Source: an uncultured Rubrobacteraceae bacterium
GTDB lineage: Bacteria; Actinomycetota; Rubrobacteria; Rubrobacterales; Rubrobacteraceae
Direction: 5' to 3'
Assembly: GCA_902806075.1 (NCBI GenBank)
Contig: CADCVG010000043.1
Location: 1 to 38,801 of the forward strand
Length of the DNA stretch: 38,801 nt
Part shown: piece after piece, positions 25,413-31,480 of the stretch
Layout: each line of letters starts with the position of its first letter
Position numbering within the stretch: the stretch's first letter is position 1
The notes under the pieces: model-generated
What the model was told of the DNA's origin: nothing
Databases searched by the model: none
The model's input: the letters and a program-made list of their open reading frames with translations, nothing else
Position numbers and translations under genes: made by a program

Positions 25413-25418
25413 TATAAT
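25413..25418 (+). promoter_or_regulatory. -10 element ahead of the FmdB gene
   Basis: A perfect TATAAT 42 nt before the FmdB ATG. No good -35 hexamer is visible 16-18 nt upstream, so this is a partial promoter call. Confidence 0.4.
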
Positions 25419-25460
25419 CTCCGGGAGTAGCTACCCTTTACATACGCTTCTGGAGGCACC

Positions 25461-25763
25461 ATGCCGATCTACGAGTACAAGTGCGAGGACGGTCACGTCT
25501 TCGACGTGATGCAGAGGATGTCCGACGACCCTCTCAAGGAGTGCCGCGAGTGTGGCGCGCCCGTAAAGAAAGTCCTCCAACCTGTCGGCATCTCCTTCAA
25601 GGGCTCCGGCTTCTACTCGACCGACTACAGCAAGGCAGGTCCGAAGAGCGAGCCGAAGGAGTCCGCCGCCACCTCTACAACGAGCAGCGACTCCTCGAAC
25701 GGCAGCTCGTCCTCCGAGAAGAAACCGGAGAAGGCGTCGACCGGGGCGAAGAAGGAAGACTAG
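25461..25763 (+). CDS. FmdB-family zinc-ribbon protein
   Basis: 100 residues from the ATG at 25461, with TGGAGG 6 nt upstream. The N-terminus MPIYEYKCEDGHVFDVMQRM and then ECRECGAPVKKVLQPVGISF is the FmdB/CxxC_CxxC_SSSS regulatory-protein signature. In the first knuckle the pattern is C-E-D-G-H, with His where the second Cys often stands, a common actinobacterial variant. The second knuckle CRECG is intact. GSGFYSTDYSKAG follows, then a Ser/Thr/Lys/Glu-rich tail of about 40 residues that is probably disordered. The function is unknown, possibly metal binding or regulation. It is followed closely by a small membrane gene. Confidence 0.9.
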   Translation: MPIYEYKCEDGHVFDVMQRMSDDPLKECRECGAPVKKVLQPVGISFKGSGFYSTDYSKAGPKSEPKESAATSTTSSDSSNGSSSSEKKPEKASTGAKKED

Positions 25764-25772
25764 CAGCCGGCC

Positions 25773-26048
25773 ATGGCGGACCCTCACGGAGGGAGCGCGC
25801 AGGCCGGGATCGTGTTCGTCGCGACCTTCTTCTTCGTGCTCGTGGCGGCGGTCATCTCGACCGGGCTCGTCGTCTACACCGCCTGAAGCCACGACCTCGA
25901 AGACGGCCTCTTCTCCCTCGCCTTCGCCGTCCTGAGCGCCCGTGCCCTCCTCTCGTGGCGCCTCTGGCACCATAGCCTTCAGGCATCGACCCTCAGCATC
26001 AGCAAGACCGCGAGCCCCGAAAGCGCGGCGGACGAAACGCCGCGGTGA
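25773..26048 (+). pseudogene. Small membrane protein gene interrupted by in-frame TGA at 25884
   Basis: From the ATG at 25773 the frame gives 37 residues with one transmembrane helix (GIVFVATFFFVLVAAVISTG), ending VVYTA-stop at 25884. The same frame then stays open for 53 further codons: SHDLEDGLFSLAFAVLSARA, then LLSWRLWHHSLQAS and a polar tail, to a TGA at 26046. The second part adds a second hydrophobic helix and looks like natural coding sequence, so the original gene probably encoded about 91 residues with Trp at the TGA (TGG to TGA). It might also function as a 37-residue protein. The family is not recognised. It starts 9 nt after the FmdB stop. Confidence 0.55.
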
Positions 26049-26165
26049 GTCCGAGTTACCCGCGTTCCATCGTGTGCTGTCGACAACCGTCAACTAGACA
26101 AAAAGCTATTGCTAACTGCTGAAAACTCCTGCAAATGCTCCCTCAATCTTAGGTACAGCTTGACC

Positions 26166-26195
26166 TAGACAACGCTCGCGCTCTTTCCGTATAGT
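26166..26195 (+). promoter_or_regulatory. Promoter candidate for dnaE
   Basis: TAGACA (26166-26171) and TATAGT (26190-26195) are separated by 18 nt, giving a leader of about 90 nt before the dnaE TTG at 26292. This is the best match in an AT-richer stretch between 26090 and 26200. Confidence 0.55.
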
Positions 26196-26291
26196 GCCGG
26201 AAGTCCAGGATGGACGGGGAGAACAGGCAGCGGCGGGGCTCGCGGGTCCCGCCGGCCATTCGAGAGCCGGTATATAAGGGGGAGAAGCGGG

Positions 26292-29200
26292 TTGACGGTC
26301 ACGCCTTTCGCGCATTTGCACTGCCATTCGGAGTACTCGATGCTCGACGGGGCGAGTCGTATCAGGGATTTAATCTCCTTCGCCAAAGATCAGAACATGC
26401 CCGGTCTCGCGCTTACGGATCACGGCGTGATGTACGGCTCCGTGAAGTTCTACCAGGAGGCCAAAAAGGCGGGCATAAAGCCTCTATTAGGCTGCGAGGT
26501 CTACGTTACGGCAGATCGAAAAGACCGAAGCCGGGCGAAGTACTACCATCTCACCCTCCTCGCCCGCACCGCCGAGGGCTACAAGAACCTCATGAAGCTC
26601 TCCACCAGCGGCTTCCTCGAAGGCTTCTACTACAAGCCGCGGGTGGACATGGAGATGCTCAGAAAGCACGGCAAGGGAATAATCTGCCTCTCCGGCTGTC
26701 TCTCCGCCGAGGTGCCAACCCGCATCCTCGAAGGCCGCATGGACGAGGCGCGCAAGATCCTCATGCAGTACGGTGAGGTTTTCGACGCGGTCTTCCTGGA
26801 GATGCAGGACCACGGCATCCCTGAGCAGAGGCGCGTCAACGAGGGGCTCCTCAAGCTGCACAAGGATACGCAGATACCGCTCGTCGCGACCAACGACTCG
26901 CACTACACGGCGCGCACCGACGCGAGGATGCACGACGTCCTGCTGTGCATCGGGACCGGGAAGTTCTACAACGACCCGAACCGGATGAAGTTCGCCGGCG
27001 AGGAGTTCTACGTAAAGCCCGTCGAGGAGATGGAGAGGATCTTCCCGAACCACCCGGAGGCTCTGGAGAACACTCTAAAGGTAGTCGAGATGGTGGAAGA
27101 CCCGGGGATAGAGCTCGGCAAGACGCGGTTGCCGAACTTCCCGAAGCCCCGGGGGTACACCGCCGACGACTACCTGCGGGAGCGGTGCGAGGAGGGTTTG
27201 AGGAAGCGGTACGGGGCGCGGGCGGCGTCGCCGGAGGTCAGGCGGCGGCTCGACTTCGAGCTCTCGACTATCGGGAAGATGGGGTTCGCGGACTACTTCC
27301 TCATCGTGTGGGACTTCGTCAGGTACGCCAAGGATCAGAAGATAGCGGTCGGGCCGGGGCGCGGGTCGGCGGCCGGATCCATCGTAGCTTACGCACTGGA
27401 GATCACGGACCTGGACCCATTGGAGTACTCGCTGCTCTTCGAGAGGTTCCTGAACCCGGACCGGATCAACATGCCCGACGTGGACATAGACTTCTCGGTC
27501 TCTGGCCGGGGCGAGGTGATGAGGTACGTCACCGAGAAGTACGGCGGTCACGAGCACGTAGCCCAGATCATCACCTTCGGGACGCTCGGCGCGCGCGCGG
27601 CGATACGGGACTCGGGACGCGTCTTCCAGTACCCCTATGACGCCACTGATAAGCTCGCCAAGTTCATCCCGGAGAAGCCGGTCGGGACTACGCTGAGGGA
27701 CATACTCAAGCAGGAGGATGGTTCTTATACGCCGGCGGAGAAGCATCCGGGGGCGGCGCGGGAGATGTTGCAGTTCGTCGAGGGGAACGCGGACGCCAAG
27801 AAGATCCTTGACACAGCCTTCGAGATAGAGGGCTTCGCCCGCCACGCTGGGACCCACGCCGCGGGAGTGGTCATCTCCGAGGAGCCCCTCACGGACATCG
27901 TGCCGCTTCAGCGCATCGCCAGGGACGAGAACTCCGTAATGGTGCAGCACCCGATGAGCGACGTCGAGGCGTTGGGCCTCCTGAAGGTCGACTTCCTGGG
28001 CTTGAGGAACCTCGACGTGATCGAGGAGACTTTAGAGACGATCCGCCAGTCCACCGGCGAAGAGTTAGACATCCAGAAGATACCGCTCGACGACGCGGAA
28101 ACGCTGAAGCTCTTCTCGCGAGGCGACACGTTCGGGGTCTTCCAGTTCGAGTCCGGCGGGATGCAGCGGATGCTCCAGGAGGTCAGGCCGGACCGGTTCG
28201 ACGACCTCGTGGCGCTCAACGCCCTGTATCGCCCCGGTCCGATGGACTACATCCCCATCTTCAAGCGCGGCAAGCACGACCCCGAGAGCGTGAAGTACTC
28301 CGACCCGCGCCTCAAGCCGATCCTGGAGCCGACCTACGGGGTCGCCGCCTACCAGGAGCAGCTCATGGAGATCTCCAAATCTCTAGGCGGCTTCACCCCC
28401 GGCGAGGCCGACACTCTGAGGAAGGCGATCGGCAAAAAGAACGCCAAACTCCTCGCAACCCTTAAGGACAAGTTCACCGAGGGTTGTGCCGCGAGCGAGG
28501 TCGCCCCCGAGGTCGCCGAAGAGCTTTGGAACTGGATGGAGAAGGCCGGCGGCTACTCGTTCAACAAGAGCCACTCGGCCTGCTACTCCCTGCTCGCGTT
28601 CCAGACCGCGTACCTCAAGGCGCATTACCCGGAGGCGTACATGGCCGCGCTCATGAGTAGCGTGATGAACACCAAGGACCGGGTTCCGCAGTACGTCGCC
28701 GAGGCAAGGGCGATGAGCATAGAGGTCCTGCCGCCGGACGTAAACGAGAGCGGGCACCGCTTCACGGTCGTCGGCGGTACTATCCGCTTCGGGCTCTCGG
28801 CGGTAAAGAACGTCGGCGGGAACTTCGTCGAGGCGATCATCGCAGCCAGAGAGGAGGACGGCCCGTTCGAGGACCTCTTCGACCTGTGCGCCCGGGTGGA
28901 CTGCAAGACCTACAACAAGCGCACCATCGAGTCGCTCATAAAGTGCGGCGCCTTCGATTCCTTGGGTCACTCGCGGGCCGCCCTGCTCGAGGTCCACGAG
29001 AAGGCCGTAGAGCTCGCCCTCGCGGGCTCCAAAGAAGAGGACGAAGACCAGTTCTGCATGTTCGGGAGCGAGGAGCTAGCAGAGCTCGCGCCGCCGAAGC
29101 CCCGGATCCCCGAGATAGAGGACGACAAACGCGGCACCCTCGAATGGGAGAAGGAGACTCTGGGCCTCTACGTCTCCGACCACCCGTTGCGTCCCGTCCT

Positions 29201-29774
29201 GCACAAGCTAAAGAAGCACGCCGACACTACCGTCTCCGAGCTCGACGGCTGCCGGGACGGAGCGGTAGTGTGGGTCGGGGGGCTTGCGACCTCCGTCCGG
29301 CGCAACACCACGCGCAAGGGCGACGTGATGGCGATGCTCCAACTCGACGACACGCGCGGTCTCGCCGAGGTCATGGTCTTCCCCAGAGTCTACGCCAAGT
29401 GCGCCGAATGCGTCCGCGAAGACGCTATCCTCAAAGTAAAGGGCCGGGTGGAGCGCAAGGAAGGAATACCGCGTGTCGTCGCCCTGGAGATAGAGGAGCT
29501 AGACCTCAAGCCCGGCCTCGACCCGGTCTACCTCGACGCCGGCTCCTTCGTCGGGCTCTCGCACCGGGACGCCAGGAAAGCATTCGAGGTTATCGGCCGC
29601 CACTCTGGCGGAAGCCCGTTGTTCCTGGTCTCCGGCGACGGAACGCTGGAGGAGCAGATCTGCACCGTCGAAGACTCCTCCGACCTGTACGGCGAGCTCA
29701 AGCAACTTCTCGGACCACGCTGCATAAGCGCCGTCCGCAGGACTGCCGAGCCGGAGATGGAGCAGGTCTCCTAG
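26292..29774 (+). CDS. dnaE: DNA polymerase III alpha subunit
   Basis: 1160 residues from a TTG at 26292 with AAGGGGGAG 6 nt upstream. It is the replicative polymerase. Domains in order are: PHP (about 1-280) starting FAHLHCHSEYSMLDGASRIR; the polymerase core with the catalytic pair Asp398/Asp400 in MPDVDIDFSVSGRGEVMRYV and the third Asp in LLKVDFLGLRNLDVIEETL; the fingers with YRPGPMDYIPIFKRGKHDPE and FNKSHSACYSLLAFQTAYLK; an HhH region; and the OB fold near 995-1080 (VVWVGGLATSVRRNTTRKGD). The PHP metal ligands (HxH, D, DH, E, H, C, H, DSH) all appear intact. No dnaQ-like exonuclease domain is fused. It is followed 16 nt later by the DUF7002 gene. Confidence 0.97.
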   Translation: MTVTPFAHLHCHSEYSMLDGASRIRDLISFAKDQNMPGLALTDHGVMYGSVKFYQEAKKAGIKPLLGCEVYVTADRKDRSRAKYYHLTLLARTAEGYKNLMKLSTSGFLEGFYYKPRVDMEMLRKHGKGIICLSGCLSAEVPTRILEGRMDEARKILMQYGEVFDAVFLEMQDHGIPEQRRVNEGLLKLHKDTQIPLVATNDSHYTARTDARMHDVLLCIGTGKFYNDPNRMKFAGEEFYVKPVEEMERIFPNHPEALENTLKVVEMVEDPGIELGKTRLPNFPKPRGYTADDYLRERCEEGLRKRYGARAASPEVRRRLDFELSTIGKMGFADYFLIVWDFVRYAKDQKIAVGPGRGSAAGSIVAYALEITDLDPLEYSLLFERFLNPDRINMPDVDIDFSVSGRGEVMRYVTEKYGGHEHVAQIITFGTLGARAAIRDSGRVFQYPYDATDKLAKFIPEKPVGTTLRDILKQEDGSYTPAEKHPGAAREMLQFVEGNADAKKILDTAFEIEGFARHAGTHAAGVVISEEPLTDIVPLQRIARDENSVMVQHPMSDVEALGLLKVDFLGLRNLDVIEETLETIRQSTGEELDIQKIPLDDAETLKLFSRGDTFGVFQFESGGMQRMLQEVRPDRFDDLVALNALYRPGPMDYIPIFKRGKHDPESVKYSDPRLKPILEPTYGVAAYQEQLMEISKSLGGFTPGEADTLRKAIGKKNAKLLATLKDKFTEGCAASEVAPEVAEELWNWMEKAGGYSFNKSHSACYSLLAFQTAYLKAHYPEAYMAALMSSVMNTKDRVPQYVAEARAMSIEVLPPDVNESGHRFTVVGGTIRFGLSAVKNVGGNFVEAIIAAREEDGPFEDLFDLCARVDCKTYNKRTIESLIKCGAFDSLGHSRAALLEVHEKAVELALAGSKEEDEDQFCMFGSEELAELAPPKPRIPEIEDDKRGTLEWEKETLGLYVSDHPLRPVLHKLKKHADTTVSELDGCRDGAVVWVGGLATSVRRNTTRKGDVMAMLQLDDTRGLAEVMVFPRVYAKCAECVREDAILKVKGRVERKEGIPRVVALEIEELDLKPGLDPVYLDAGSFVGLSHRDARKAFEVIGRHSGGSPLFLVSGDGTLEEQICTVEDSSDLYGELKQLLGPRCISAVRRTAEPEMEQVS

Positions 29775-29790
29775 AGGGCGGGCGACGTGT

Positions 29791-30438
29791 TTGAAGCTTG
29801 AGCGGCTGACCTCACAGTATCCCACGCTCTACCACATGGCGGAGGACGAAAGCTGGGAGAGCATCCGGCGTCTGGGTCTTCTGAGCACCAGTGCGCTTCT
29901 AGACAGGTTCGAGGTTGAGGGGAAGGAGAGGCTTGCCATCGAGTCGGCCCGGCGGCCGGAGATAGTGCGCGTAGAGCACCCGGATCACGGCGTAGCCCTC
30001 GTCCGCGACAACAAGCCGATGCAGGAGAAGTCGTTGGAGAGGTGCCTGTACGGCGGCATGACGCCGCGCGAGTGGTACGAGCACCTCAATCGGAGGGTTT
30101 TCTTCTGGGTAGAGTGGAAGCGCCTGCTCAAGTTGCTGAGCGCGAGAGCGTACAAGGACCGGCTACACCTCGTGCTGGAGGTAGACACGGCGAAGCTGCT
30201 CGAACGGCACGCCGGGAGGGTTGCGCTCTCCCCGATCAACTCCGGCGCCACCTTTGCCATGAGCCCCGCCCCGCGCGGCTCCGACACCTTCCGCCGCATC
30301 GCCGACCACTCGGACGATAAGCCTGTAGTCGAGCTTGCCGTGGACTATGCGGTCCCGGACGCGGCGGATCTCACGATCTCGGTGAGTCGCTGGCACAGCA
30401 CGGAGAGGCTGGAAGAGGTCTGGCGACGGAGCGGGTGA
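29791..30438 (+). CDS. DUF7002 family protein
   Basis: 215 residues from a TTG at 29791. The family pattern is clear: LYHMAEDESWESIRRLGLLS at residues 11-30, an RPEIVRVEHPDHG strand, YGGMTPREWYEHLNRRVFFW and then HLVLEVDTAKLLERHAGRVA. LSPINSGATFAMSPAPRGSD follows. I recall this as DUF7002, an uncharacterised family. The opening YH...W..I...GLLS and the later FFW segment resemble the start of ADP-ribosyltransferases such as DarT and RES-type toxins, but that is only a motif-level impression. It begins 16 nt after dnaE and may be co-transcribed. On the other side lie a DUF6883/DUF4926 pair and a CRISPR-Cas operon. Confidence 0.75.
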   Translation: MKLERLTSQYPTLYHMAEDESWESIRRLGLLSTSALLDRFEVEGKERLAIESARRPEIVRVEHPDHGVALVRDNKPMQEKSLERCLYGGMTPREWYEHLNRRVFFWVEWKRLLKLLSARAYKDRLHLVLEVDTAKLLERHAGRVALSPINSGATFAMSPAPRGSDTFRRIADHSDDKPVVELAVDYAVPDAADLTISVSRWHSTERLEEVWRRSG

Positions 30439-30489
30439 GGAGTACCCCGCGCGCCCTGCCCGCCGGTGCTGCCGAAGACCCTGGCTCGT

Positions 30490-30741
30490 CTAGGCCTCGA
30501 ACGGGGAGTAGGCGACGACGCGCCAGGCGTTTTCGCCATCGGCTGCCGGGTCGGCTTCAAGCTGCACGAAGCCCGCCGTGGTGCCGTCCTCACGGCCGAT
30601 CTCGACGTGCAGGCCGTGTCCGTCGTCGTAAACGAAGTCCACGACCCCAAGCTCTCCGGCCTTGACGCCGAACTCCGGTATGTCCTCCGGGATGGGCACG
30701 ACATCGAGCGCCCGGTACGTAGTGTGCGTCTTCGGTACCAT
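30490..30741 (-). CDS. DUF4926-family small protein
   Basis: 83 residues read from the ATG at 30741. It starts MVPKTHTTYRALDVVPIPED and contains EFGVKAGELGVVDFVYDDGH, the small beta-barrel pattern of DUF4926 (L..V.L..D.PE.GL..G..G.VV...). Upstream in-frame codons exist but the ATG marks the family N-terminus. A perfect TATAAT on the minus strand ends 7 nt before the ATG, so the mRNA is probably leaderless. DUF4926 proteins often sit next to DUF6883 proteins, as here (stop-to-start gap 38 nt), and the pair behaves like a two-gene toxin-antitoxin-like module, though this is unproven. Confidence 0.75.
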   Translation of the reverse strand: MVPKTHTTYRALDVVPIPEDIPEFGVKAGELGVVDFVYDDGHGLHVEIGREDGTTAGFVQLEADPAADGENAWRVVAYSPFEA

Positions 30742-30748
30742 ACTGCGG

Positions 30749-30754
30749 ATTATA
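30749..30754 (-). promoter_or_regulatory. -10 element for a leaderless DUF4926 transcript
   Basis: TATAAT on the minus strand (30754 to 30749), 7 nt from the ATG at 30741, so transcription would begin on the start codon. No good -35 is seen at the usual distance. It lies between the DUF6883 stop and the DUF4926 start and would give DUF4926 its own transcription. Confidence 0.55.
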
Positions 30755-30779
30755 ACGCCACGTTCCAATTGTGAGGTTG

Positions 30780-31163
30780 TCAGACAAGCGGGTAGGCGGT
30801 CGAAAGGTGAGGGCGGTCGTTTAAAGGATCCAAGGCCCAGGCGGTGAGGACGGGTCCTTCGTTGCCATTCGGGCCACGAAAGCGGGGAATGATAATCTCC
30901 CACTCACGCACTACGCGCCTCGGGTGGCCTACCACCTTGGACCGCCGCTCTCTAGGCTCTGCCTGGATGAGTTGCTCGCGTATAAGCCGCTCCAGGAGCT
31001 TGCCGTCACCTTCGCGTACGCCGAACAAGCTCCGCCACAGCCTCAGCTTGTGCTTGCCGACCGGGTGCGTCGGGGAGAGCAGGTACTCTTCCAACTTCCG
31101 CCCCTCGATGATTCCGCCAGCGAACCACTCAGCGGTAGGAGACTCAGGCACCTGGCCGCTCAC
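30780..31163 (-). CDS. DUF6883-family protein
   Basis: 127 residues from a GTG at 31163. The core is GRKLEEYLLSPTHPVGKHKL, then RLWRSLFGVREGDGKLLERL. The C-terminal beta-rich part (VVREWEIIIPRFRGPNGNEG, then PVLTAWALDPLNDRPHLSTA) ends in the TAYP motif. This is the DUF6883 pattern: ..KL..YLL...HP.G..KA.ff...G, then GPNGr...V.T.W......P.LvTAYP. The family is small, uncharacterised and commonly encoded beside DUF4926, which follows downstream here. A toxin-antitoxin or defence role is often suspected but not shown. It faces away from the CRISPR-Cas operon; 317 nt separate it from cas3. Confidence 0.75.
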   Translation of the reverse strand: MSGQVPESPTAEWFAGGIIEGRKLEEYLLSPTHPVGKHKLRLWRSLFGVREGDGKLLERLIREQLIQAEPRERRSKVVGHPRRVVREWEIIIPRFRGPNGNEGPVLTAWALDPLNDRPHLSTAYPLV

Positions 31164-31272
31164 CCGCTAGAGACCGCCAAACCGCCTATGGAACCTCTTG
31201 CGCTGATTCTCCAAAACGCCCCTTACCGCGATTACTATCTGCCAGCTTCGTCATCATAGCGGCCAGTGCTCA

Positions 31273-31328
31273 GACGAGCAAGTTCTTGTGTAGTACTCCT
31301 ACACATCAATTATGTTAAGCTGCTCGTC
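31273..31328. promoter_or_regulatory. Nested inverted repeats in the cas operon upstream region
   Basis: GACGAGCA (31273-31280) is complementary to TGCTCGTC (31321-31328). Inside lies GTGTAG/CTACAC (31288-31293 and 31299-31304, 5-nt loop), followed by TATGTT at 31311-31316, a possible -10 with TTGTGT as a weak -35. The nested symmetry over a promoter-like stretch suggests a regulator site for the cas operon or the end of a transcript. Confidence 0.4.
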
Positions 31329-31360
31329 AGCGTATGGTTCAAGCCATTGAGGATTGGAAC

Positions 31361-31456
31361 ATGTGGAGTACGCCTAAGAGGCGGAGAGGCACTGTGCGCC
31401 TGGCCCCACCAGGCCGGGCGAGGATTGCTGCGGCAAACGGAGTAGAGCTATCATGA
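31361..31456 (+). CDS. Possible tiny basic ORF ahead of cas3
   Basis: A 31-residue frame starting at the ATG 31361 (MWSTPKRRRGTVRLAPPGRA), 7 nt after GAGGA, and ending at TGA 31454. It is strongly basic at the N-terminus. It is too short for a family assignment and may be chance. It sits in the 317-nt gap before cas3, downstream of the nested inverted repeats, so it could be a leader peptide of the operon. Confidence 0.2.
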   Translation: MWSTPKRRRGTVRLAPPGRARIAAANGVELS

Positions 31457-31480
31457 AGGTCGGGCGGGGACGGGAGGGTC

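Noticed and set aside
31347-31361. GAGGATTGGAAC upstream of cas3 resembles the 3' end of type I CRISPR repeats (GGATTGAAAC).
   Set aside because: It occurs once, lacks the GC-rich palindromic half of an I-C repeat and no spacing pattern surrounds it. No array is in the window.
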